Shown here: piece by piece, positions 8,275 to 16,910 of the stretch
Layout: every line of letters begins with the position of its first letter
Position numbering within the stretch: position 1 is the first letter of the stretch
DNA from: Anaerolineales bacterium
Lineage (GTDB): Bacteria; Chloroflexota; Anaerolineae; Anaerolineales; Villigracilaceae
Assembly: GCA_014379595.1 (NCBI GenBank)
Contig: JACMLM010000069.1
Span: 1 to 64,000 of the forward strand
DNA length: 64,000 nt
Reading direction: 5' to 3'
Program-made: the position numbers and the translations under genes
Notes under the pieces: model-generated
Database searches by the model: none
What the model was told of the DNA's origin: nothing
Seen by the model: only the letters and a program-made list of their open reading frames with translations

Positions 8275-10227
8275 ATGTGGCACGGTGGTGGTTGGTTTGC
8301 ATACATGCGTTCAGGAGACGAGAAGCCCAAGGTGACTCGTCAATTATTGTTACGCGTCCTTACCTATGCGCGCGGATATTGGTGGCATATCGCAGGCATG
8401 TTGGTTACGATTTTGTTGACGACAGGCTTGTCCCTGCTCACGCCGTTGATTTTCCGTAACATGATCGATGTAGTCATCCCTGCCAAGGATGTGAATCGAC
8501 TCGTTTGGCTGGGTGTGTCACTGCTAATGATTCCCGCGTTGACAGGTGGAATCAACGTCATTCAACGGCGTTTGAATGCAACAGTTGGTGAAGGTGTAAT
8601 TTATGATCTGCGTTCGACTCTGTTCGCGCGCTTGCAGCGTATGTCATTAAGATTTTTTACGAATACAAAGTCTGGCGAGTTGATGAGCCGCCTCAACAAT
8701 GATGTGGTTGGCGCTCAAAATGCAATTAGCAACACCATCGTCAATATTGTTACAAATTTAATTGAAGCCATTGCATTGTTTATTGTGATGTTTACACTTG
8801 AATGGCGATTGACTCTCATTAGTGTTTTGATTCTTCCATTATTTATTATTGCCGCGCAAAGGCTTGGGAAAGTCCTGCGCGATATTGCGCGTCAAGGTAT
8901 GGAAATGAACGCGCAGATGAATGCGCACATGAACGAGACTCTTAACATTGGCGGCGCGTTGTTGGTTAAATTATTTGGCCGTTCCCAACAAGAGGAAGAA
9001 CGTTTTCGTGAACGTGCTGCGGGCGTGCGCGATATCGGCATTCGCCGCGCCGTTGTTGGCTCGACGTTCTTTGTTATCTTTGGTCTCATCACTGCCGTTG
9101 GCACGGCGCTTGTTTATGGCCTCGGCGGCTGGTATGTCATTCAAGGTTCGTTCACCGTCGGTACCATCGTGGCCTTCGGTTCTTATCTCGGAAATCTATA
9201 CGGCACGCTTCAAGGTCTTGCAGGCGCGCCCGTTGAGTTTTCAACTTCGATGGTCAGTTTCGAGCGCGTGTTTGAGCTGATCGATCTTCCGCAGGATATT
9301 ATCGAAAAAGAGGAAGCTATTGTTTTGCAGAATGCACAGGGCGAACTTGAATTTGATAACGTCTCGTTCAACTATCATATCGATTCAACTTTGTTATTGA
9401 AAGATGTTAAACGCTATGGAAAAATGGAAGACGTGGGGGCGGTCTTGTCTTTGGCAAATAAAAGCAACGGGAAGAAAAAGGATGAAGGCACCGCATCAGT
9501 CGACGGGGAGTCTGAATCGGTCTCTCAGGCTAGAGAGGTCGCTTTGGAGGGAATCTCCTTTACTGCCCGCCCTGGGAATTTAGTCGCATTAGTGGGTCCA
9601 TCTGGCGCTGGTAAAACCACGCTGACGTATCTCATCCCAAGATTGTATGACCCAACGGACGGAGTCATTCGCATGGACGGGCGCGACGTGAAAGACCTGA
9701 CGCTTGCTTCGCTTGCGAATGCGATCGGCATGGTGACGCAGGAGACGTATCTTTTTCACGACACCATCCGCACGAACCTGACGTATGCACGACCCGAAGC
9801 CACAGCCGATGAAGTAGAAACAGCTGCGCGCGCCGCCAACATTCACAACTTCATCATGGATTTACCTGATGGTTACGACACGATCGTCGGTGAACGCGGA
9901 TATAGACTCAGCGGCGGCGAAAAACAACGAATTGCATTGGCGCGTGTCATTCTCAAAGACCCGAGGATTTTGGTTTTGGATGAAGCCACTAGTCATCTCG
10001 ATAGTGAATCTGAAGCATTGATTCAAGACGCATTGAAACGCGTGATGGCAGGCAGGACGAGCATTGTGATCGCACATCGCTTGAGCACCATTCTTGCCGC
10101 TGATTTAATTTTAGTTATGGATCGAGGAAGAATCGTTGAACGAGGCACTCATGATGAGCTAATTGCAACGGGTGGGTTATATAGTCAGTTATATGAAACG
10201 CAGTTTAGAGGGGAGAGAGTTAACTAG
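8275..10227 (+). CDS. ABC exporter, fused permease-ATPase (MsbA/LmrA-like)
   Basis: 650 residues. Six membrane helices (about 40-310) precede the nucleotide-binding domain. Walker A GPSGAGKTT lies at about 441-449, the signature LSGGEKQ at about 545, Walker B ILVLDEATSHLD near 570 and the H-loop IVIAHRLST near 600, so all ATPase elements are intact. Half-transporters of this type work as dimers that export lipids, drugs or peptides. An oddity is a low-complexity charged insertion of about 45 residues (374-420, KSNGKKKDEGTASVDGES) between the A-loop region (FNYH) and strand ALEGISF, where the family normally has about 10 residues. SD TAGGAGCT precedes the ATG. A stump of a close paralogue follows the NRPS gene. 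Confidence 0.93.
   Translation: MWHGGGWFAYMRSGDEKPKVTRQLLLRVLTYARGYWWHIAGMLVTILLTTGLSLLTPLIFRNMIDVVIPAKDVNRLVWLGVSLLMIPALTGGINVIQRRLNATVGEGVIYDLRSTLFARLQRMSLRFFTNTKSGELMSRLNNDVVGAQNAISNTIVNIVTNLIEAIALFIVMFTLEWRLTLISVLILPLFIIAAQRLGKVLRDIARQGMEMNAQMNAHMNETLNIGGALLVKLFGRSQQEEERFRERAAGVRDIGIRRAVVGSTFFVIFGLITAVGTALVYGLGGWYVIQGSFTVGTIVAFGSYLGNLYGTLQGLAGAPVEFSTSMVSFERVFELIDLPQDIIEKEEAIVLQNAQGELEFDNVSFNYHIDSTLLLKDVKRYGKMEDVGAVLSLANKSNGKKKDEGTASVDGESESVSQAREVALEGISFTARPGNLVALVGPSGAGKTTLTYLIPRLYDPTDGVIRMDGRDVKDLTLASLANAIGMVTQETYLFHDTIRTNLTYARPEATADEVETAARAANIHNFIMDLPDGYDTIVGERGYRLSGGEKQRIALARVILKDPRILVLDEATSHLDSESEALIQDALKRVMAGRTSIVIAHRLSTILAADLILVMDRGRIVERGTHDELIATGGLYSQLYETQFRGERVN
10061..10219 (+). 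repeat. Exporter-tail repeat, copy 1 (intact gene)
   Basis: The last part of the intact ABC exporter gene, from [10 protein letters not shown] onward, aligns without gaps with 13582-13740. By hand count about 21 of 159 bases differ, almost all synonymous. The level of divergence argues for a paralogue rather than a fresh duplication. Confidence 0.85.
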
Positions 10228-10229
10228 AC

Positions 10230-10325
10230 AGACATGACATGTCTCATCAGAATTATTGTTAACCGAAACGATTGCGGAGACACAGGTTCTGATTAATTAA
10301 ACACCTATGGAGACATGTCATGTCT
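10230..10325. repeat. REP-like inverted repeat element next to a transposase stump
   Basis: Two 16-bp arms, 10230-10245 and 10310-10325, are exact reverse complements (AGACATGACATGTCTC). Each arm is itself nearly palindromic around one central base (GACATG-A-CATGTC). An inner pair ATCAGAA/TTCTGAT at 10246-10252 and 10287-10293 extends the folding. The element lies 11 bp downstream of a fragment of a REP-associated tyrosine transposase, the enzyme family known to mobilise such hairpins. Confidence 0.75.
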
Positions 10326-10336
10326 TCTTAATCGTC

Positions 10337-10591
10337 TTAAGATTCTTCTTCATCTAAACCTGCCAGTGGTTGAATCTCTTGATGAATTCTAATGAAATCT
10401 TCTTTGCTTCCAAACAAACTTAATACTTTATCTCTTTGTAATCGGGTGGGGTTATTGCCAATCAGATCATGATAAGAGGAATAATTCCACTCTCGAAAAT
10501 CTTCTAGAAATTTATGCTTTTGGGGATTCTGGTGGATATAAACTATCAGTTGCATTAGATACTTTTCATTCGTAACAGGGACGCAATTCAT
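10337..10591 (-). pseudogene. Truncated REP-associated tyrosine transposase (RAYT/Y1 type), C-terminal fragment
   Basis: 84 residues remain. The core YIHQNPQKHKFLEDFREWNYSSYHDL is characteristic of the C-terminal half of IS200-like REP-associated transposases. The catalytic HUH motif and most of the N-terminal half, roughly 100 residues, are missing, and no continuation was found upstream in any frame. The fragment is therefore inactive. It lies between a REP-like inverted repeat and the 5' edge of the NRPS segment, marking the left side of the scarred island. Confidence 0.8.
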
Positions 10592-10622
10592 TCCGATCCT
10601 CCCGACAGAAACGTATCAAGAG

Positions 10623-10766
10623 ATGATTCCCGAAGAGATACTCCAAATAGACGAAGCAGCTCTCGATAGGGAACTGCTTGGGCGCGGCACCCAGTTCGTA
10701 ATGAATGAACGATCTGAAACGTTATATCCTGTGATCATTGAGTTGCAAGTTGAGTCGTCATGTTGA
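10623..10766 (+). CDS. 47-codon ORF overlapping the NRPS start, probable 3' remnant
   Basis: An ATG-to-TGA frame of 47 codons (MIPEEILQIDEAALDREL...) overlaps the first 7 nt of the NRPS gene, the geometry of translationally coupled genes. The same frame stays open upstream of the ATG to about 10590 and beyond into the transposase stump, so it may be the tail of a larger gene lost when the island was cut down. No family recognised. An alternative is that it is a short leader ORF driving NRPS translation. Confidence 0.45.
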   Translation: MIPEEILQIDEAALDRELLGRGTQFVMNERSETLYPVIIELQVESSC

Positions 10767-13492
10767 TAAATGATAACCAAACTCTCGTCCCTCCTTACGG
10801 CCGGCTAAGTTTCGCGGATTTATTCGACGCGCAGGTTGCTAAATCTCCGAATTCAATCGCCGTGATATGTGGAGAACAAGAATTAACCTACCAGGAACTG
10901 AATGAACGCGCCAATCGCCTGGCTGGATATTTGATCTCACTCGGGGTTCAGCCTGATGCGCTTGTCGGCGTTTGCATAACCCGTTCGCTGGACATGGTGG
11001 TCGCAATATTGGGAGTCATTAAGGCAGGCGGAGCTTATCTCCCGCTTGATCCGGCATATCCTGTTGATCGCCTCTATTTTATTCTGGATGATGCGTGTGC
11101 CAGGATTGTTGTCACACAAAGCACGCTTATTGGCTTGTTTCAAAACCGTGGAATCACAGCGATTTGCCTGGATAGGGATGAACAAGAGATCTTTCTCCGG
11201 TTCCCTGCCACCAAACCCGAAACCACTGTTACCGCGGAAAACCTTGTGTATGTGATCTACACTTCCGGCTCAACCGGCGAACCCAAAGGTGTGACGATCA
11301 GCCATTCGAGCCTCGTCAATTTCATTGACGTTGCCTGTTCTGCATTGGATGTCAATCCTGAGGATATCTACCTGCAGTCCGCGACGATCGCATACGCCCT
11401 GTCAGTCAGGCAGTTAATGGTTCCGCTGGTTGTCGGCGCGACCATTGTAGTTGCCTCCTCGAACGAAACCGGCGATCCGCTTGAATTATTCAACCTGATC
11501 AAGCGCCGCAATATCACCTTGATGGATATGGTGCCTTCCTTCTGGCGTAGTTGTATGCAACGATTATCAGAATTGCCAACGGATGAACAAACCACCCTGT
11601 TGGATAATTCACTTCGCCGGATTGTTTCCATTGGTGAAGCGCTTATGCCTGACCTGCCTCGGGATTGGGCGGACCGGTTTGGGCAACAGGTTAACCTGGT
11701 AAATATTTTCGGCCAAACCGAAACGACTGGGGTTGTGGCAACGTATCCGATCCCGCATGATATACAGGCAGGCTCTGGTATTGTTCCAATTGGGCGCAGT
11801 GCGTCCCATACCAAGCTTTACATACTTGATCCTAATTTGCAACCCGTCCCGGATGGGGATATGGGGGAGTTGTGTGTCAGCAACCCCTGCCTCGCGAAAG
11901 GTTATTTGAACCGCCCTGCTTTGACTGCAGAAAAGTTTATTCCCAACCCATTTAATGATGGCTTCTCGGAACGATTGTATCGTACCGGTGACCTCGCGCG
12001 TTGCCGACCCGACGGCAACATCGAATTTTTGGGGCGCGGCGATCAACAGGTAAAAATCCGCGGACAGCGTCTTGAAATTGGTGAAGTGGAAGCCACGCTG
12101 GGGAGACATCCGTCAGTCCGTGATTGTGTTGTCATAGTGCGGGGTGATAATCCCGATGAAAAATTCCTTGCCGCCTATGTTGTTATATCTCCCGGATCAC
12201 GATTAACCCCGGTGGAGTTGAAGGTATTCATACGGAAGCGTTTGCCGGAGTATATGGTACCCGCTGTATTTGTATTCCTTGATGCTCTGCCACTGAATCC
12301 GAACGGCAAAATCAACCGCCTGGCATTGCCCGACCCCAAGGAGCTGGGGGCCAATGAACAAGCTCTCAGAGGTGACATTGTTCCACCGCGTAACCATATC
12401 GAAAAAACGATTGCACACATCTGGCAGGATTTTATTAAGTTGGATCGGGTTGGGATTCATGATAACTTTTTTGACTTGGGCGGGGATTCCCTGATGGCAG
12501 TACGCATTCTGACCCGTATAGAACGGGATCTCGGAGTCAGGTTGCCCTTAACTAGTTTATTCCATTCCGCAACCATTGCACAACTTGCGGAACTTGTCAG
12601 CCGCCGCGAGGATGAGGGGCGCAGTTGGTCTCCTCTCGTCCCGATACAAACGAATGGAAACAAACCACCCTTCTTTGGGATTCATCCTGTTGGAGGTGGT
12701 GCATTGTTTTGGAGAGATATCGTTAAGTGGATGCCAGACGATCAACCCTTTTATGCGATTCAATCGCAGGGTGTGGATGGTGTGCACCCTGCATTACATC
12801 GCGTCGAAGACATGGCAAGTTTATATCTTGCCGAGATTCGTAAGCTCCAGCCTCATGGTCCGTATTTTCTCGGCGGTTATTCACTGGGGGGCGAGATTGC
12901 ATTCGAGATGGCACAGCAACTATCGAGGCAGGGTGAAAAAGTTGATTTACTTGTCTTGTTTGACACGAGAAACCCGGTGCGTGCGATTAGGCCTGTTCGT
13001 ATCGAAGGAGATAAAGTGATGCCCGTGGTGGAAATTCGGGTGCCAGAGAGTGGATATAAGCTCTTGAAAATAAAAGTGGAAGGACATTTTAGGAGGATCA
13101 GGCAATTAAACCCGGTGCGAGGTATCATTTATATTGGTAAGTTGATGATGTTCCATGCAAAGCATGCTATCATTTCCTCTTTCGTAAAACTGTACAGACT
13201 ATTGCACAAACGTCTTCCAGATAATCTTTTATTTCAATATCTAAGAACAACTCACGCAGTGGCAATACGAAACTATGTGCCAACCTTATATTCGGGAAAG
13301 ATAACCCTCTTTCACGCCAGTGAAAGCGAGAGAACCAATCCAATTGATTCGCCTATGGGATGGGACCCCCTTGCTGGTGGTGGGTTGGAGGTCCATTATT
13401 TTGAAACTCCTCACACGATGATTAAACCTGAGCATGCAGAACTGATTGCCCGAAAATTGAATGAGTGCATAATTTCTGCGCGGGTTCGTTGA
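10760..13492 (+). CDS. Single-module non-ribosomal peptide synthetase (A-T-TE)
   Basis: 910 residues in three domains. The adenylation domain (about 15-530) has YTSGSTGEPKG at about 167-177, GQTETTG near 320, YRTGDLAR near 415 and NGKINR near 515. The carrier domain has LGGDSL at 573-578, with Ser577 the phosphopantetheine site. The thioesterase (about 640-905) has GYSLGG with Ser708 as nucleophile and His885 in PHTM. There is no condensation domain. In the A4 region the usual FDxS is replaced by YALS (IAYALSVRQL), so the aspartate that holds the alpha-amino group is absent. That suggests a substrate other than an alpha-amino acid. A-T-TE enzymes can dimerise or release acyl units. No phosphopantetheinyl transferase or tailoring gene is nearby. 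Confidence 0.92.
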   Translation: MLINDNQTLVPPYGRLSFADLFDAQVAKSPNSIAVICGEQELTYQELNERANRLAGYLISLGVQPDALVGVCITRSLDMVVAILGVIKAGGAYLPLDPAYPVDRLYFILDDACARIVVTQSTLIGLFQNRGITAICLDRDEQEIFLRFPATKPETTVTAENLVYVIYTSGSTGEPKGVTISHSSLVNFIDVACSALDVNPEDIYLQSATIAYALSVRQLMVPLVVGATIVVASSNETGDPLELFNLIKRRNITLMDMVPSFWRSCMQRLSELPTDEQTTLLDNSLRRIVSIGEALMPDLPRDWADRFGQQVNLVNIFGQTETTGVVATYPIPHDIQAGSGIVPIGRSASHTKLYILDPNLQPVPDGDMGELCVSNPCLAKGYLNRPALTAEKFIPNPFNDGFSERLYRTGDLARCRPDGNIEFLGRGDQQVKIRGQRLEIGEVEATLGRHPSVRDCVVIVRGDNPDEKFLAAYVVISPGSRLTPVELKVFIRKRLPEYMVPAVFVFLDALPLNPNGKINRLALPDPKELGANEQALRGDIVPPRNHIEKTIAHIWQDFIKLDRVGIHDNFFDLGGDSLMAVRILTRIERDLGVRLPLTSLFHSATIAQLAELVSRREDEGRSWSPLVPIQTNGNKPPFFGIHPVGGGALFWRDIVKWMPDDQPFYAIQSQGVDGVHPALHRVEDMASLYLAEIRKLQPHGPYFLGGYSLGGEIAFEMAQQLSRQGEKVDLLVLFDTRNPVRAIRPVRIEGDKVMPVVEIRVPESGYKLLKIKVEGHFRRIRQLNPVRGIIYIGKLMMFHAKHAIISSFVKLYRLLHKRLPDNLLFQYLRTTHAVAIRNYVPTLYSGKITLFHASESERTNPIDSPMGWDPLAGGGLEVHYFETPHTMIKPEHAELIARKLNECIISARVR

Positions 13493-13507
13493 ACAAGATA
13501 TGTCAGT

Positions 13508-13606
13508 ATGAATAAATACATGAAAATCATCTCAGCGGTGGGAGCGCGCCCTGAATTTATTCAAGCATCTCCGGTCAGCCGAGCATCGTCATCGCTCATC
13601 GCTTGA
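13508..13606 (+). pseudogene. 5' stump of a wecB-like UDP-GlcNAc 2-epimerase gene
   Basis: The first 23 or so codons read [17 protein letters not shown] and then IQASPVSRA, which matches the conserved N-terminus of WecB/MnaA UDP-N-acetylglucosamine 2-epimerases (MKI..V.GARP.FI..APV). Immediately after SRA the frame runs into exporter-tail sequence and stops at 13604. The real enzyme is about 360-380 residues, so more than 90 percent is missing. It starts 15 nt after the NRPS stop, so an epimerase gene probably once followed the NRPS in the same operon. Confidence 0.75.
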
Positions 13607-13794
13607 GCACGATTCTTGCCGCTGATTTAATTTTAGTAATGGATCGAGGCAGAATCGTCGAAAGAGGTACTCACGATGGGTTAATCGCGACGGGCGGGTT
13701 ATATTCTCAACTGTATGAAACGCAGTTTCGAGGGGAGAGGTGTAAGCTCTTCGCTCCTTCGGACGCCTTCGCGAAGCACCCTGTGGGCTACTAA
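13582..13794 (+). pseudogene. 3' stump of a second ABC exporter gene
   Basis: In frame with the intact exporter's C-terminus, it encodes [20 protein letters not shown] and then [20 protein letters not shown] up to QFRGER, before diverging to its own stop at 13792. Only the H-loop and the last 50 or so residues remain. By hand count 87 percent of bases match 10061-10219, and only one residue differs (Glu to Gly). It joins the wecB-like stump within 13573-13584, so one deletion probably removed most of both genes. Confidence 0.85.
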
Positions 13795-13875
13795 AGGAGA
13801 GGGAGTTTTTATGTTTGGAACAAACAGAAAATTAGGTATTGTCTTTTGATTGCTCTCACAATTTATAACTATCTA

Positions 13876-14475
13876 TTATTTCGCGCAAGTCCACAAGTAG
13901 ATCGGGTGATCGCCCCACGGGTACTCAGTGGATGAAAAGTCAACACTTATCTGTGAACTTTCAGGGAGAAAGGCAAATATCAGGTCATCCAGTTGCAAGC
14001 CCGCCGGAATATCAAAGCGCAGCCAGGCATCGACTTCCTGTCCCTGCACCAGGATCGGCGTCAAAGACAGGTAATCCACATGGTCCTTTCGATGTCCATA
14101 AATTGCCTTGAACTCGGTGGTGCCGTTGAGCACGCTGAAATGTTCAGGCGTTGGTAAATTCCGCTCGCGCTGACCGATATTCCTGAGCAGGATGCGAACC
14201 CAGATAATTTCTTTACCCGCAGGAGGCTCTCGATTGGAATCATATTCCGTTACATAGCTGGTGGTGATCTCGGCTTCCTGCATCATTACCTGGAGATCGT
14301 CATAAACGACCATCTGTCCTGGGGATGTTGGCGTCGGCAGCTTTTTCTCCACCACAGCCTGTAGAGTCGGGGAAACAGCGCGCGTGGGAACCACTGGTCC
14401 GCTTGCAGAATTGCAGGCAGTTACCAGCAACAATCCGAATAAACTGCTCATCACAATCGACCGTGTCTTCGTCAT
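13876..14475 (-). CDS. Lipoprotein with DUF4352-like domain
   Basis: 199 residues from the preferred ATG at 14475. The frame is open further upstream but would overlap the neighbouring phosphotransferase gene, and only the 14475 start gives a proper signal peptide. Lipobox is LLVTAC, then a Ser/Pro/Thr linker (about 22-50). The body has DDLQVMMQEAEITTSYV and EIIWVRILLRNIGQRERNL, the immunoglobulin-like strand pattern of DUF4352 proteins, which are surface-exposed and of unknown role. It ends the short operon with the two genes upstream, 26 nt after the phosphotransferase. Confidence 0.7.
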   Translation of the reverse strand: MTKTRSIVMSSLFGLLLVTACNSASGPVVPTRAVSPTLQAVVEKKLPTPTSPGQMVVYDDLQVMMQEAEITTSYVTEYDSNREPPAGKEIIWVRILLRNIGQRERNLPTPEHFSVLNGTTEFKAIYGHRKDHVDYLSLTPILVQGQEVDAWLRFDIPAGLQLDDLIFAFLPESSQISVDFSSTEYPWGDHPIYLWTCAK

Positions 14476-14501
14476 ATCACATTGTAAGCCTTTAGGGAAA
14501 G

Positions 14502-15434
14502 TTATCCAACCCTGCTTCTCGCGCCATCCATGAATTGCTGGAAAATATCCTGGCTCAGTCCTTCGGTATTGGTAACTTTCCAGTCTGCGGGGTCGGTCAT
14601 CGGCCTGATGGCAGCGGCCAGTTCCCAAAAGCCCAGGTTTTCAACCTTGCGTCCCGTTTCTGCTTCATACACTTGTAGAAATTCATCTGCGGCATTGGGC
14701 AAACCCATCAGAATCATATTCATGCGCGCATAAGCTACATCCACTGCGGGGTCGCCATAGGCCGCTTCCTCCCAATCGATCACAGCAGAGATCTCATTTT
14801 CATCCCACAAAATATTCCCAGACCAATAGTCAATATGCAATAATACTGGCACATCTGCTTGAATTTTTGTATAAAGATTTTTCATCAGATGCCACAAGTC
14901 CGCGCCGCCTGGGTATTCCTGCATATATTTTGGCGGCGCATCATATTTCAGAAACCAAGTCGCCTCTTCATTGCCCCTTAATAAAAACTTCTGCTCTTCT
15001 TCCTTACATGGAATCGAATGAATCTTTGCCAAAGTCTTCGCCAGCTTCCGCGCCCAATCCAGTGGATTAGATGGTGCGTCCATAATTAATTTGCCTTCTA
15101 CAAATCTTGTCACAATCCCAGGGATTCCCAACACACCTCCTGTCTCATCGAGATATAACACCTCAGGTGCTGGCACTTGATGTTGATTCAATAATTGGAA
15201 TGTTTTAAATTCTCTTCTTGCTTTTTCTGCGCGATCATAATCCCCGAAAACTTTATACCGCCTCACAACAATTTGATATGGGCTTCCATCTTTCAATTTT
15301 GCTGACACAATATGGGTGTAATTAGAAAAACTTCCATCAGGCACCGTGATGGAAGTCAAAAGGCTATCTGGCGCAATAATATTTAATAGGTTTTGTGCAA
15401 TTTGTTCAGTGAGGTCATCAACATTTTCTTCCAT
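14502..15434 (-). CDS. Aminoglycoside-phosphotransferase-family kinase
   Basis: 310 residues with the APH/choline-kinase fold. The catalytic loop HIDYWSGNILW (HxDxxxxN) is near residue 205, and the metal-binding Asp lies in VIDWEEAAYGDPAVDVA near residue 220. The N-lobe has an ATP-binding lysine region (YQIVVRRYK near 53). Such proteins phosphorylate small hydroxylated molecules; in non-pathogens they often act on sugars, choline-like compounds or homoserine rather than antibiotics, and the sequence does not fix the substrate. The gap to the upstream DinB gene is only 7 nt, so they are co-transcribed. Resistance should not be inferred from the family name. Confidence 0.85.
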   Translation of the reverse strand: MEENVDDLTEQIAQNLLNIIAPDSLLTSITVPDGSFSNYTHIVSAKLKDGSPYQIVVRRYKVFGDYDRAEKARREFKTFQLLNQHQVPAPEVLYLDETGGVLGIPGIVTRFVEGKLIMDAPSNPLDWARKLAKTLAKIHSIPCKEEEQKFLLRGNEEATWFLKYDAPPKYMQEYPGGADLWHLMKNLYTKIQADVPVLLHIDYWSGNILWDENEISAVIDWEEAAYGDPAVDVAYARMNMILMGLPNAADEFLQVYEAETGRKVENLGFWELAAAIRPMTDPADWKVTNTEGLSQDIFQQFMDGARSRVG

Positions 15435-15441
15435 GCTGAAG

Positions 15442-15900
15442 TCAGGCTTTATTCTTTTGTTCCCACAATTGATGATTCATTTGGATCTGTCCAAGATGAA
15501 GCGTGGCATGTTCAAGTGCATGGAGCAGCGCCCATGCTACTGTAGGTTGACGTCCATCAGGCATAGTACGAATTGTTTCCAAATCCTGTATAGTAAATTT
15601 GTCGAGTGTGACTCTTGCATATTCTATATTATCAGACAGGCGTTTTTTCAGAACATCCACATCCATTCCCTTAGCCTGGAACTCTGCCTCTCGATCTCGA
15701 TTGGACGATTCTTGTGCTGCAATGTCACCGATCCAAAACCTCACTGAGCCAGTGGTATGAAATACCAATACACTGATCGAGTTCATATCATCGCCCGGTG
15801 TCCAATCCATTGCTTCTGGCGAAAGCCCATCGATGGCAGAAAGAATGTCATTATGACATTCCTCCAGCACTTTTATATATTCTGTAAAGAATGTTTGCAT
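15442..15900 (-). CDS. DinB-family protein
   Basis: 152 residues forming the four-helix DinB/YfiT-like bundle. Metal-binding histidines appear at the expected places: VLVFHTTGSVRFW near residue 48, and LLHALEHATLHLGQIQMNHQ near residue 125. Members are metal-dependent thiol transferases (bacillithiol or mycothiol S-transferases) or uncharacterised; substrate unknown. First gene of a three-gene transcript with the APH-like kinase and a lipoprotein. Confidence 0.85.
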   Translation of the reverse strand: MQTFFTEYIKVLEECHNDILSAIDGLSPEAMDWTPGDDMNSISVLVFHTTGSVRFWIGDIAAQESSNRDREAEFQAKGMDVDVLKKRLSDNIEYARVTLDKFTIQDLETIRTMPDGRQPTVAWALLHALEHATLHLGQIQMNHQLWEQKNKA

Positions 15901-15951
15901 GAATCACCTTTTCTTTCAAAGCAATTTATGAAAATGATGTGAAGCTGCAGC

Positions 15952-16800
15952 CTACTTATTTCGATCCACTACGGCTTTGACCAGCTTCACTGCAATACTG
16001 CCGCCAGGCACGATAGTACCGATGGCATCGGCGGTCACATCGAACAGGAAATCGCGGGTGATGATCCCCTTGATCTGGTCGTTCCACTTTTTGCCTCCCG
16101 TGCGTATTTCACCGGTGAGCGCATCGAATTCAATGATCACCTTTTTTTTCTTCGTCACCCATTCATACTCGAAAGCATAGACCGGCCGAAAGTTCAAGTC
16201 AATAGTTTCAATATCAACCCGTTCCTCGTGAATCGCTTGGGCGTTCTTTACAGGTTGAACAACTTCGGTCGTCGCCTGGCGTACTACAGCGGTTGCCCGC
16301 ACCTGCGGTGGAATGAGCAATATTCCTTCGGGATTGAAAGTACTTAGGTCAGAAATTTCCACTCTGGCGAAATTTGCATATTTTTGGAAGTCTACTTTGG
16401 TTCCAGTGAGACCATCAAAAGTCTGCTGGATGCGGAGTTCCTGTAAACAATGCTCGATTGCGGTGAGCTTGAAAGTGGGTTCGCCTTTCGGTTGAGATAT
16501 GAGAGATACCGCCTGACCCAACACGGTTACACTTTTAGCATCCTTCCCTGTAGTGGTAACAGTATAAGTGGCCGCGCGGTCGTACTTTGTTCTCGATGAG
16601 GCCTTTATCAACCAGAAGGGCTCCAGTCGATTCTCTGTTGTGGTCAATTGGAGTTCTTCTGGTTTGGCGCGTGACAGCAGCGACCCCAACATGCCCGCCA
16701 CCAGATTCATTTTCTTTTGCTCAATACGGTCATGCGCTGTATCTAGATTGAACTGCGGGGTGAGGGCATAAGCATGTTCGGTTGTGAGATAGATTTCCAT
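15952..16800 (-). CDS. Uncharacterised protein
   Basis: 282 residues, no signal peptide. It has a mixed alpha/beta N-terminal half with two roughly similar sections, a charged middle (EERVDIETIDLNFRPVYAFEYEW near 205), and a C-terminal segment GEIRTGGKKWNDQI followed by GTIVPGGSIAVKLVKAVVDRNK. I do not recognise a family. The phrase FEYEWVTKKKKVIIEFDALTG resembles peptidase propeptide (PepSY-like) strands. It is transcribed away from the TetR gene, with a 146-nt shared upstream region that includes the TetR promoter. Confidence 0.6.
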   Translation of the reverse strand: MEIYLTTEHAYALTPQFNLDTAHDRIEQKKMNLVAGMLGSLLSRAKPEELQLTTTENRLEPFWLIKASSRTKYDRAATYTVTTTGKDAKSVTVLGQAVSLISQPKGEPTFKLTAIEHCLQELRIQQTFDGLTGTKVDFQKYANFARVEISDLSTFNPEGILLIPPQVRATAVVRQATTEVVQPVKNAQAIHEERVDIETIDLNFRPVYAFEYEWVTKKKKVIIEFDALTGEIRTGGKKWNDQIKGIITRDFLFDVTADAIGTIVPGGSIAVKLVKAVVDRNK

Positions 16801-16910
16801 AAGATCATCCTATGATGAAGTTGATAAATAACTTGCACGGACAATAATAGATGCCCGCAGTATAGCACCTTTGTAACTAGTTTTTTTATTCAATAGGTGA
16901 AATAAAGCTC

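Noticed and set aside
13811-13899. A third possible UGA read-through: MFGTNRKLGIVF, then TGA, then LLSQFITIYYFAQVHK to a stop
   Set aside because: No conserved family on either side, and the second half is antisense to the end of a good gene. It is more likely the start of another truncated gene or chance.
14502-15434. Aminoglycoside-resistance gene
   Set aside because: The fold is shared by many kinases of ordinary metabolites and nothing here points to antibiotic binding or mobility.
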